Part shown: in pieces, positions 12,009-25,000 of the stretch
Numbering within the stretch: position 1 is the first letter of the stretch
How the letters are laid out: each line of letters starts with the position of its first letter
Assembly: GCF_910592395.1 (NCBI RefSeq)
Contig: NC_088309.1
Span: forward strand, 7,256,501-7,320,500
Direction: 5' to 3'
Source of the DNA: Lineus longissimus
Taxonomy: Eukaryota > Nemertea > Pilidiophora > Heteronemertea > Lineidae
Length of the DNA stretch: 64,000 nucleotides
The notes under the pieces: generated by a model
The model's input: the letters and a program-made list of their open reading frames with translations, nothing else
Database searches by the model: none
What the model was told of the DNA's origin: nothing
Position numbers and translations under genes: made by a program

Positions 12009-15000
12009 CTATTTCTTCTTTCCCTTCCCTGAATTCCTTCCACCTTTCCCAGCTGGTGTCTTTGTTCCCTCAACTGCAGCCAACTTCTTGTTGATGACCT
12101 CCTCAGACTCTTTCAACTGTTCATCCATGGATAGCCGTAACTTCTTGACTTCTTCCTCCAGATGGGTCTTGATCATGGCACGCAGTTCCTTGGCAGCAGG
12201 AGACTCTTCTAGAAAAACGAGAGTGTTTGTATTAGCATGGTTGGTTAAGAAGATACCACTAATTTAAATCAAAAATATTGTGGTTGGATCCCTGAATTAT
12301 ATTCCGAGCTAGCAAGCTGCATATATGGTGCCACCTTTACACAAAGGATACTACCCCCCCCCCCCCCCCCCAAGTGTAGTTATCTTTCTATAAAAAAATC
12401 TGAAAAACAACAAGTGTAACACACCTTCCTCTGGCTGTTTCTCCCCTTCCTGTTCCCTGACTCCATCCTCTCCACCCTCCGTCTTGCCATCTTCACCTTC
12501 ACCTAGAGCCTGGTCCCCTTCGTCACCAGCTGAAGTGAAAGGAGAGAGACAAGTTAATAAAAAAAATGAGACAAATTAGGGCGATATCTCTAGAAAAATC
12601 TCCAAGGAAACAAGCTGTTTTTAGTAATCTTCTTGAAAACGGGTACAGCTCAATCTTCATGTAAGACATTCACACTGCTGGGGTCCCAGAGATTAATTTT
12701 AACAGAATATTATTAGTTCGTTTGATACCAGCCTACCATCTGAATAAATGAGTTTTATTGCAGACAAGTGTTATTAAAGCCGTTCAGTCCTGTCTCCCCG
12801 ACAGCCCTGAGGGTTTGTCGCCGAATAAATCCATAGCAACTACAATATATTCTTCATTCCATTTACCTATCGATTGTGGTGGTGTTGGAGGCATTCCAGT
12901 ATAATTCATGGTCAAGTCCAGCCGCACTAATGGTGTAAAGGCATACTTGTACATTTTGTAATGACGGAAATATGTGTTGATGACGTATTCCGTAATCTTT
13001 CTCACTTCCTCTGGGCCAAACAGGTCAATACTGTAAGGTGGTCTCTGAAAGTAAGATTTTCAAGATTTGTTTTGGTGTGGAAACCCAGACAAAGGACCTC
13101 TTCATTAGAAACCATCACTGAACACTTAAATTATCAAATGCAAAACATTATATCGTGATATTGTCGAGCATTTCCCCCAAGATTTCCCCTCAAAAGTCAG
13201 GTCTAAAATTACTGAATTTTGTTTCTGGTCATTCATATATTTTCTTGGATTTTCTCAAGCCAAACTCCATGAAGATGGCATTTCCTTACCTTGACTGCAT
13301 GGCATAAAACTTGCTCTCTAAAATGCTGGAAACACTGCATGACATTTTCAAATGGGGTTTCTGCAATTAGATAAGTTATAAAGGACATTCAGTGTCCTTT
13401 ACAAGAATAGAAGAACCTAGGTCTGAACTTCCATCTGAACCCATAAGCCACAAATAACTCCTGACAATGAGAAGCTATTGTCCCAAAAATGGAACAGATC
13501 AAGGATAATCTCGAGGTACTGTAAACCACCCAATCTTCATGGGCATTTTATTTTCGCAGATTTCACAAATACTGTATAATTGCAAAAATTTACAGTGAAG
13601 AATGGTTGTCAAACAGTTGCATAATTATCAAGTTTTACAAATGCAGGAGAAATTCCTTACCAACACATATCTCATGGGTTTGTTTCACCATGGAAAATAA
13701 AGCTGACGTCTGCTCCTTTGAGAACTTGTTTTCCTTTGCGAACTGGAGAGTGTAGAAATAAAGGTCAAGCAATATACCAGTCTTGAGATCATCACCGTTT
13801 TCAAGGTTGAAAATTCGACTCAGAGCCCTGAAGGAAAAACAGATTGTACTAATTCAACATTTAATATTGGAACGAGGCTAGAATTATGAACATCCTCAGC
13901 AAGCAGAAGGTATATACTGGTAATTGCACAGTTACACAGCAGTAAACATTTTAGGGTAGAAAGAGCCTTCTGAAACTCTCTACCATCCATTACCATTGAC
14001 AATGTTAGTGATTGCATTCATGTTCATACTTACTGCTTCACTCTTTCGGGAGAAATCCATGATTCTTCAAGTTCATCAAGATCACTAACTGTTAGATCAG
14101 CCCTGAAAAAAATGGGAAAAAGATTTAAGAAAGGGTCATGCTACATCTATGGGCATGCTGGTCATATTTCAATACTGCAACATTACTGGAACTAATGAGA
14201 AACGTCTTTGACAATGACAGCTTTCTTTCCGCCTTTTGCTTGTCTCATTCTCCTAATTCTGTGTTCACTTTTGTGAGCATGTAGACTGCCAGCTATGGTT
14301 AAACAAAATTTGGGATTAATTAGTGGTGACTTTGTCTTCAGCCAACCACAACACATAACAGCCAGGGGTTGTCCAGCCAATGATCAAACGGCTTGAGTTA
14401 AAATACAGACCTTTAAAAGCAATTTCGGTAACAGAACTTTGACAACAATAAATAAAATTGCTGTGTGTCTGGAACTTACCAAAGACAGATTTTTGCCTTG
14501 TGGTCTTGAGGCTGAATGTATAAAGGTACATAAGATTAGACAATACAGTGGATATCCAAACCAAGTATAATGGAGTGCCAACCCACATGACAAAATGATT
14601 TTGAAATGCATATCACTTTCAAGACTCCAAATTCTGACTTTCAAAATCAAGTTACAATGGTAAATATCAAGAACTTGACAAGTAAATCAAATATCTTTTA
14701 AAAAAGAAATTCTGACTGTTCAAACTGTTATGTTTTTCATTGTGACTGCTGGTTAAAACTAAGTTAACAAGGTAAGCTATACAACATGTTTAGACTGCTA
14801 AAAAGCCAATGGCAGATTTATGATTCAATGATTGCCAGTTGTCTTCTGTTGAAATAGCTGTGCGGTTAGTATAGAATATTCCTTTCTTTCAGGAAGACAG
14901 TACAGTGTTAGATACGTGTTTTATAGTAATCAAATTATACATCTTGTGGACGACACAATTCCTAGAGGTTGTCATGTTATTTTCAGGTCTAACAAAGAAT

Positions 15001-15422
15001 TCTAGAGGTTATCATCATGGTTATGGCTTCTAAATCTCTAGGCCTAGGCTTAGTTATGTGTTATCATGTTATTTTTACTGACTGATAACTGAACGTGCAA
15101 TTTGCTGACAGCAGGAAATGTTTAAAAAAGGTCAAGTTGTTAGGCTTCGTTGTCTCAATGACTGACACTACTTCACCATAAACACTGATAAATGTAGTGT
15201 ACTGTGCATCCTTGAAGGCTAGATGCAGCAGTGCAAAATGATCTCACACACTGACACTGTGCATGGATGCATGTGTGATGGTCATGTGATGATAGTGTGC
15301 AGTGCATTTGATGGTTATTCACTTATTGGTTGTGACTGTGTAGTAGAGCCAGAAATTGAGAGAAGGGGGGAGCCTAAGCAAAGCAATACCTGCGCAATCT
15401 GAGGGGGTTCACTTATTTTCAT
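12009..15422 (-). CDS. CFAP119: Cilia- and flagella-associated protein 119 (CCDC189 family)
   Basis: Eight exons, read right to left: 15390..15422, 14480..14511, 14034..14102, 13661..13827, 13290..13360, 12867..13044, 12425..12529, 12009..12208. Phases agree and the sum is 855 bases (284 aa), close to the human length. The first exon (MKISEPPQIAQ) and the 32-base second exon (PQDHKAKICLW) are my reconstruction from phase and splice sites. The diagnostic block is the strongly conserved RPPYSIDLFGPEEVRKITE followed by YVINTYFRHYKMYKYAFTPL and VRLDLTMNY. Upstream are helical segments (LLDLYFYTLQFAKENKFSKEQT, in part). Downstream are a Glu/Gly-rich acidic linker and a coiled coil ending in a Lys-rich tail. 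The family is linked to motile cilia and sperm flagella. Divergent from MYO19, with starts about 630 bases apart. Confidence 0.88.
12354..12372. repeat. C19 homopolymer in a CFAP119 intron
   Basis: Nineteen consecutive C on the + strand, which is a G19 run in the CFAP119 transcript. A C12 run lies 400 bases away beyond the last exon. Confidence 0.9.
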
Positions 15423-16055
15423 TTCTGCTGTATAATCTATAGATCTGGCTGAACGATTCTGTCTCTAGATATTTGTCATAAATTCACCAAAAGCCGACTA
15501 AAAAGGACGAATTTAATCAATGGCTTTTGAGAAGCTCCACAAAACCATGAAAACCGTGTACATTGGATACGACCTTCACCTCAGTAGGGTGTGTCTAAAT
15601 TGCAACCAACATACACTGCGGGACAACCGAATTACAAATCAAAATCTATAGTTTTATCCGCAAAATTTGATCCAATAGTTTTAATTTGATACATTTGTAC
15701 GCTTTTTTAGTACATTTTGGCAAAATTTGTGTTTTGTAAGTTCGCAGAGCCAGGGAATTCCCTGAAATTAGCATTTTAGACAAACCCAAAATTTGTGGTC
15801 ATCAGGTGTGTGATCTTTGGCAGGTCACTTGTCTTTCATTCTTTATCATCAATCAAGAGTGTATCCTGGGCAAGTCTATCTTCTCTTGCAGTCATATCAT
15901 GAATGAGATCTGGGAATTATTTTGGCGTCTAGACATCAGTCATAACATAGGCATCCATCATTTGAAAAAAAAACATTGAAAAAATCAGCTCATTTATGTT
16001 TTTCAGAGTTCAGATCTCTTGTCGGTCTTGAGTTGAGAAAGATGATGGTAAAATC

Positions 16056-19000
16056 ATGTTTGATGCAGACTCGACAAAAGAAGGCCAAAGCCCAGTGATG
16101 ACTTCAGATGTGTGCAATCTTATCTCGCTGAGTCCAATCAATGAAGATGCAGGTATGCAAAACACTTAAGAGTAGAGTAGAATAGAAAACGCATGAATTT
16201 ATTTCAGGGTAAATGTAAACTGACAGTGTTGAAGGTCTCTTTGACTTCTTGTCTAAAGGAGGCAAGAACACCAGTTGAATTATACAGTTGGTAACAGATC
16301 ACGTTCATTGCTACATATGTACAGCCTTCCTTTAATTCCATTACAGCAGGAACTGCCGGCAAACAGTGCTGGAACCAATTGTAACTTATTGCTGCTGCAA
16401 TTGTAACTGACCACGAAGCCTGTGAAGCACGGGAAACTGCTTAGGTTTCCTGCTGTAATGTAATCAGACCTTTTAAACAATTTAAAATATCATATTACAA
16501 GTAATTTTGTCTATATTACAGTTGTGCAGTGTCTGTGCAGTAGATATCGACAGGCCAAGTACTACACCTGGGCTGGGTCGACACTTGTTGCTATCAACCC
16601 ATTTAAGGATGTTCCTGATCTTTATTCTCGACAAACATGTTCAGAAGTAATTGAGGTAATTAATAAAATAAATCGGTGTATGTTTGACAGTTAGTGGAGA
16701 ATGTCAGTCAGTATCACGTAATATTATTTTGTCAAAATCAAGCTCGAGAATCTCTATTCCTCTGTTTAAATGAGAATTTTTGTGGACTTTGATCAAGATA
16801 AATGTATTGTACTGATGAGTTTTGAGTTTAAGAAATTGATACCAAACTTTAGGTAGGGCGGAGCTAAAATACAGGCCATTTTTCTAAAATACCTCTGAAG
16901 TCTGTGACTACATTGAAATGGACTGCTGAGATATATATTTAGAGTGATATCTATATTGCTTTACATACATTACATATCTGTTTGCAATTTTAGGGATCGT
17001 TTCCTCATGTGTATTGTACAGCAGATGAAGCACTTAAATGCTGCCAGGGTGACTACAGCAATGCCAACCAGAGTATCATAGTCAGTGGAGAAAGTGGTGC
17101 TGGCAAAGTGGGTACAGATTTATTTTTCCTTTTGAGGATTTTTCTGTCTGATAAAATGTAGTTACTTTTGTTTGCCCAGACATTCAAGAAAGGTAAGGCT
17201 AAGGGCTTTTATAACTTGACTTCAGATCATGACATTAATGATGTCACATTGGTGATCCAGATGTTGGATACATTATTAGGTGTTCAAACTGGATTGTCTT
17301 TCACAGCAATTATGTCAAACGTCCTGCAAACTCTGACACCTTGTAACATCCAACTCCTAATAGCTGTTTGATTCTGGTGAACTGCAATTATTATTGTCAT
17401 TCTCTATCACCACAGACTGTCTCGGCAAAACATCTGCTGAGGTACCTCACAAGAGTATCCCGGAGCAAGGACAATGAAGTACCCAAGTGTAATAAAATTG
17501 AGCAGGGAATATTAGATTCCAACCCAATTTTGGAAGCTTTTGGTAAGTTAAACAAAAAGCTGTAATTGCTAAGGTATCAATTCCAAAAGGTATGTTCTGC
17601 TTTTAAAATTTATGTGCACAGCCTACTTGTTTTAGGAAGAGCCATTGCTGCATTGTACACTTGTTCAAGTGGCTGCTCTTATTGTCGTTGCTGTCACTTT
17701 CTGAGACCCCTGTTAAGATTGATTCTGCCCTGCCCGATCACTCCTAGCGTAAGGGTTCTAATTGCCTGGTTGATATTCAGGCTAATGCATTAATTTTTTT
17801 GCAGGTAATGCTATGACAGTGCGGAATGCCAACAGTTCAAGGTTTGGCAAATACATACAGTTACAATTGCAGGGGTAAGCTTTCTTCAACACTGACCCCC
17901 GACCCTCTTGCAATGGGACTCCACCTGGTATATCTATTAGTAGAAGTGCAGTATTTTGCTTTTACAAGATTCTTTAGGACACAATTTTCCTTTTTCACCC
18001 TTTTTTGCGAGTGCCATTTTATAATCTCGATAGGAGTGAGCCACTTGTGATTTACAGATGATTATACACTTTATTTCCTTGCAGGAATAGTGAAATCCTT
18101 GGTGCCAATATACAAACCTACTTATTGGAAAAGACTAGAATTGTTCACCAGTCATGTAGGGAAAGCAACTTTCATGTCTTTTACCAGGTAAGATAGTGTT
18201 GTTTTCAACCTTCTTCCGTCAAATGTCTTTTTAAAACTTTAATTAAAATTAAAGTTTCATGCTTGTACCTCATAATCGGTAGACTAACATTTAATCTGTC
18301 GTTGTGCCACCAATAGTTGAAATGGGACTGTAAGTGACTGTGCTGGAAACATTTTCTCTCCACTGGAGTTGCCCTTCTCCTCTTCATGCATGTAGGTACA
18401 TGTAGGTGCATGTAGGTACCTAAGTCTCCCTCGATTAATATGGGTCTTGCATGTCATGCTGGGATGTGCTTCAAGGCTGGCCCCATTGTGTCCTTGTTAA
18501 CAGTTCAGATCCTGTAGCAAAAATCAGGTGTTTTTTTCAGTGCTAGTTTTGGAAAGTTTTGTGCTGACTTTCAGATGCTGCAGGGTGCTACTGCTGAAGA
18601 AAGAGCTGGGCTGAACTTGGGGTCATCCACATCCAAAGATTTTGCTTACTTGAAGAATGGATGGAGGAATAACGATTTGGATCAAGAACTCTGGCTTGTA
18701 CTAAATGATGCATTAAAAGACATCAGTCTAGACGGTGAAGCACGCCATAATATTTTTCAGGTACGATGAGGCACCAGCAATTAAGATATAGCAAACTTCA
18801 TGGTTATCAGTTATCATTGAAGCTGACAGAAGTCATTGTGCTGGTTCTGTGAACTGATTGCTGCAAAATGTCTATGTTTTGTGGTGTTATTTGAAATTAG
18901 AGAGAGACAACAACTTCATTAGCTGATGTTATTGTTACAATGTTTGCATGGACTTTGAAAAGGTTCACCACTTCTTGCGCCATCTACAGGGATTTATCAA

Positions 19001-22000
19001 ATATCTGGTTCCTCATTCCCTGAAGGGCTATTGATTTGGAATAAATACTCTTTCAGCTGCTGGCAGCTCTCCTCCATCTTGGAAACACAACGTTTGATGT
19101 TGACGAAGAAGATGACACCTGTGATATCAACAAGACTTGTTCAGGTAAGAATTAACCCTTTCTCAGTTTGCATTTACCTGCATCAGCCCTTATCAGTGTA
19201 TTTCTATACCCATAGCTTGCTTTTAGAATCTCTAATTCATGTGCATAATATCACTTTTCAGAAGATAATGGCTGCCTCACGACTGCTTGCCAAATGCTTA
19301 GCCTTGACCAATCCAAGTTAGAAAAGTCCATCACCCACAGACAGATATCTGCATCCCATGCCAGAAGAAAGAGTATATTTTACAAGCCATGCACCCTTAA
19401 AGAATGTCAAAATCGACGAGACTGCCTTGCTAGGCTGCTTTACTCAAGGCTCTTTGAGTGGCTGGTTGATTACATAAATGGGACAATCCAGGCAAAGACG
19501 TTCTCTAAAACCATTGGTATGTATTTTGACTGTTCAAAAAGGGTTGTCTTCTTTGCTCGTGTCCGTTACCTGGGGCAATGTTGGGCCTGGAAATTGTACA
19601 CTTCTTTTTACTACATTGATAACACAGAGTTTAACACTTCTAATTGGACAATGTACAGTATTTTCCCCAACTCTGCATTTTAGAAAATCCATTGCCTTGA
19701 ATTGGGAGGTAGGGTCAAATAGGTGTTGGTCTGGAATGAGCTTCAAGCTTCAACCATAACAGCTGGAAGTCAGATGTTTGTTGTATTGTATTGTATTGAA
19801 TGTCCTTGCTGTATTCATTGTTGTGTTAAAGATCGTCTGCTTCTTCAGGAATCCTTGACATCTACGGCTTTGAAAGCTTCAACCACAACAGCTTGGAACA
19901 GCTCTGTATCAATTATGCCAATGAGAAACTTCAGCAACACTTTGTTGGACATTTTCTGCGGGATTTGCAGGAAGAATATCAGAAAGAAGCCATTTCGTGG
20001 AATTATACAAACTTTGTTGATAATTCTGCCTGCCTTGATCTGTTAGAGTCAAACCCGAGTGTATTTGCTCTCTTGAATGAGGTAATCAGTTGTGCTTATA
20101 ATGACAAAGGCATGGATATCCTTTTTATATTATGTCAGTCACATGTACCATAGTTGCTTTATGAAAGTTTGTCATCCTGAAAGTAATGATGGACTGTCAA
20201 GATAACCTTTTTGTCAACGAAATAACAGAATGAGACCTGTAAGTGTTTTGTTGCCGAAGGGGCTTCCTGTGTCCAGTATCCGTGCAAAAGTGGACCCAGT
20301 GTCACCAACTTGAAACACCAGACAGGCTAAACCATTCACAAGACAGTCCTAGTAGTGCATGGAGTGCATTGCATTAGTACTACAGGTACAGGAGACACCG
20401 TATTTGGCAGTGCTGGTTCCCTGGGATTTGATTTTACCTGTTTAATATTTAATTTCCAGGAGTGCTCCCTGAACCGGCAATCTGATGACTTTGCCCTGTG
20501 TGATCGGTTAGATTCTTCATTAAGGGAAAGCCGTCATTGGTCTCGGCCAAGAGACTTCATGAGAACACCTGGGTTCATTGTGAAGCACTACGCAGGATGT
20601 GTACAGTATGGTATAGAAGATCTAGTGGACAAAAATAAGGTAATGATGTTGATAACTTATGTGCTCTTGTGAAAGATACTTAGCTCAGAAGTTCATATCA
20701 ATAAAACTTTTTATCGTAGCTGGCAGCTGTACTTTTTATCGTAGAAGTTTTATTATGTACGATTTCATCTTGTAGGACAACGTACCACTGGAATTCATCT
20801 CTCTCCTCCAAAGAAGTGAATCAACATTCATTCAGACTATGTTTGAGAACTTTGAGGTCGATACAGTTGGCAAAAAAAGGAAAACCGTCCTTTCTAAATT
20901 CAAGGTAGGTAGAAAAAGAAAAGATGCAATGATTATTGCATGAATGATTTTTATAGAAACCATTTGGCAATTGTGAACTTTTGAACCCTAAAGAATTTCC
21001 ACGGTCTCCTATACATGTATCAAATCGGATACTGCCAACTATCTTGATGGTTTTTCGATACCTTTTTGGGACTATGACCCATTGACTTTGACCATTTTAG
21101 GGGTCCCTTGATAGCCTCATGTCCCTGTTGAAAGGGACCAATCCTCACTACATCCGCTGCATCAAGCCAAACACAGAGAGTCAACCGGGTGTGTTTGATA
21201 ACATGTATGTGAGGAAACAGCTGGAGGCATGTGGTGTTATGGAGACAGTGCACATCTGTAAACAGGGATACCCAGCCAGGTGAGTGTTGACCGCGTTTAT
21301 GTAATCACAGTTGCAGCAAATGATGAAAAGTGACACCACCATTTTTAGGGTGAATCAGCCTCGAAGACCCTAAATTTGGGGTTTGAATTTATTTCTTATT
21401 TTGACCAGCTGAGGAATGAGAGTCCCTTGCATATAAACTTTTCTTCTTGTTTCTATAGGTTTCCTTACCCCGAATTCCTCCAACGCTATGGTATCATATT
21501 GCGCCACAACTCGGGGTCAAGTAAGGAAAGCCCACAAACATTTCTGTCAGATCACAGTGATGACAACAAGGAGAATGAACAGCTGAGCAACCCCCTCGAT
21601 GTTCTCTATCAGAAGCAGCTTTCCATGAGGACGACACCAAAGAAAAATGCGACTCCTAAGAAGAGGTTGAGAAGAAGAGCAGGTACAATTAGTCGTTGAA
21701 ATAACTGATGCTTTCATTGTGACGTATGAAGAAAGCATTTTATTCACATCAATATTCTTCATTTCAGGCCTGTCCTATGACGACCACTCGAGAAAGTGCT
21801 GTGCCACGATCATGAAGGATGTATTTGGTTCAGAATTCATGAGAAAGAGTCGCTACACGGACCAGTTTGGTAGGACCAAGCTGTTTTTGAAACAAGGGCA
21901 GGTAGGATGTTCTCTCTTATAGATTTCTTACTGCATAAACTAAGGATCAAAGAGTAAAACAGGGCCCGAGGGGCAGATTCTCTCATGATAAACTTTCTGA

Positions 22001-25000
22001 TCAACACAATGATGACTATTCATATAAAGCACAACACTTTGCTGTGTTATCAGTCAGCTCTTAAAAATCTTAAACCTACCACTTGTGGTACATGTGATGG
22101 TATGATTAGCAGTGGAGTATCATGTGTACAGTTTATATCCATTTATCAGGGCAGAAGTGCATTTTAAATTTCATCAAGTTGGGTTGAACTGAATTCCCTG
22201 CTTTCATACTGTGGGTGTAGGTATAAGAGCATTCACCTCGCCCCCATAAAACACAACAGGTGATTACATAACATTGCCTGTGATGACCCGCCAGGTCAAC
22301 AGAATGCCGACTGCAAGCCAAACTGTGACATTGCTGACCTAATGTTGTGAGCTGCCTAGTCGTTCTGTTTCATTCTCGCTGCATGAATGTAACTGGGGCT
22401 TATGGTCAATGGTTAGTTCAATTAATGAGTAACCTCGTTTGTCCCGCAGCTTGAAGAACTGGAGAAAAGACGCAGCGATACTCTCGGAAAATATGCCTCG
22501 ACCATCCAAGGTGCTTGGAAAAACCACAAGAAGCGCAAAGAACATAGGTTGCTGAATGCCGTACTGAGAATCCAAGCGTGTAAGTAAACGTTGGATTAAT
22601 TTGTATGGTTGCAACGTTTTTGGTTGTTTTCTTTACCCCACAGTCAGCTCGAGAATCCAGGGGTGAGGTTCTATGGTGCTGTCAACTCTAAGAGGAGCCA
22701 TCATGACTTTCTATGTGGCAACATCTGCATTGTAGTGAGATGTAGACTCCAAGAAAGTTGTTTTGACTAACTCCTGGATGATTTACAGTACTGTACTACA
22801 CTTTGTTGTAGTTTCATACAGAAGTCACAGTGTACTAGAGGAAATTAACATTTAATGACCATTTAATACAAAAATCTTCAATTCTAATAAATTACAAAAC
22901 ATCAACGATATTGGACAAAACTTTCATAGTGCATAACAGAAGTAAGATGATAACAAGTGTAAGAATGAAGTCTCCATTCAAACATAATGCATATTTGCCA
23001 AACTGCTGTTGAACTGCAATATTCATTTGAGACGAAAACTTGAAATTCTTCTTCAAAATTGAAATAAACCCTTTTGATATATCTAGGGGTTGATAATAAC
23101 AGTAAACACATACATAATACTATGTTGACTTGTTTTAGCCAGCTGAGAGGTGCCTGTACTAAAGGCCTATTTTACCTGTAATACCCTGGTAGGTTTATGT
23201 TTAACAGATGCATTTTAACTGGCTTAAACTTGTTGACACAGTATATCAAGAAACTTCTAAAACGTGTGCTCATTGTGACTTTAAAATCATAATTTAAAAA
23301 TTAGTTGTGATTTTTTTTCATTCATACATACTGACACTTGAGTCTCTTAGTAATAATCCATGAACAACCCAACCCCGCTTAACTGCTTTTTGTTTTTGAG
23401 AACTAGTTGGTCCATCAATGTCACATACAGACTCAAGTATCAAAAGTATGAATAAAGAGAATACAAACTTAGACGGTGCAAACATTTGAAAAACATTGTG
23501 TGTTTTCATTTCAACTTTTAAAACAATAAAGTCAGATCGCAAATAAGAAATCACTAAACAAAAACTAACAATAACATGGAAATAAAACTAAACTTGATGT
23601 AGAAAGTAACCTAAAAACACCTTTAAAATAACCCTTTTTTTCATTAAAGTCAGAAACGTTTGCTGTGATGACTCCCCCTGGCTGTCCATACTGCAAAGTC
23701 TATCAAGAACAGTCATTTTTAAAGAACAAGCACCGGTATTGGTGCGCGATGGAATACATGTATATCATTAGAGAAGTGGTGATGCCATCTACAGGGTTGT
23801 GACGGCTCCTGATTGACTTCACAGTACTGAGGGTATTGGCATTGTAGAGGGCCAACGATTCCTTCGATCATCAAGTCCTAAACAGTTACAGGAAACTTAG
23901 CATTAGAGCTTTTCCCTCTTTGGCCGCTATTCTGAGCAATAAGACCAATGATTCTGTCGACGACCTTCTTGGTATTTGGTGTGTCACATGACCCCTCTTT
24001 CATCCAATCGCGGCAAATGCTACTTAATTCGTTCTTGAACATTTTCCGGTGATTGGTAATGCGAGTGTTTTTGCTACGATTTCTTTTGTTGGCAAACCAG
24101 GAGCGAACTTGAACGTATGCGATTTCACCTGCATCTGCCATCACTTGAATCTGTTCTCGGGATGGATAAGGATCGTCAAGGTGTTTTTCATACCATTTGA
24201 GCATGATGTCTACAGCATGTTGTGGTAAGGGTCGATTCTTGGGTTTTGATTGGTCCCTCGAGCTGGAAGAGGATCGGCGCCTTTTTCGTGAACACACACG
24301 CTCTGTTTCATTAGTTGACGTAACTTGATTGGCTGTCACTGATTGATTTAAACTCCCGAGCAAGCTGTCCGGTGATGAGAGCAATCGGATCTCAACATTC
24401 TCATAATCAGAGGGAATAGAAATGTCTGATGTATTGAAAGATGTGTTTCCTGCCATCGGAGGTGATCTGCTCTGGGTGTCACTGAGCTGGCTCAACTGAA
24501 GAACAGCACTGTGCCGAGAATTCACAATATTTTCCTTTGGGCTGACTCGAGTGTTAAACTGTGCTTGTCCATGGTATTGTGGTTGAATAAAGTTTCCTTG
24601 ATAAGTCCCTGGTCCAGTCGCCTTTCCACCATACACAATATTAGATGTGCTCATTTTAGCTCCAGCTGTTGCAGAACTACAAACCATAGAATGGGAGTAA
24701 CTCCCCACAGTTTGACTTTGGTATGCAGGATTTGAATTCCTTGCCATATTGTACATGACAGAGTCCACGATAGCCATATCCGCCTGCTTAGTGCCAAAGA
24801 GCGGAGAAAGGGACGATCGCCTAGAATCTTTATCACCATTATAAGGGGGAGTAACTCTTCCATTTGATGCTTCACAACATTTATCATTGTTTGGAGATTT
24901 TTGAATGGAGATGCTGCAGAGAAGGGGTGGGGAGAGTCTTCTTTCATTAGGACTCATTCGATTTGGTGGATACATCGGCTGCCAAATGTTTTGCGGATGA

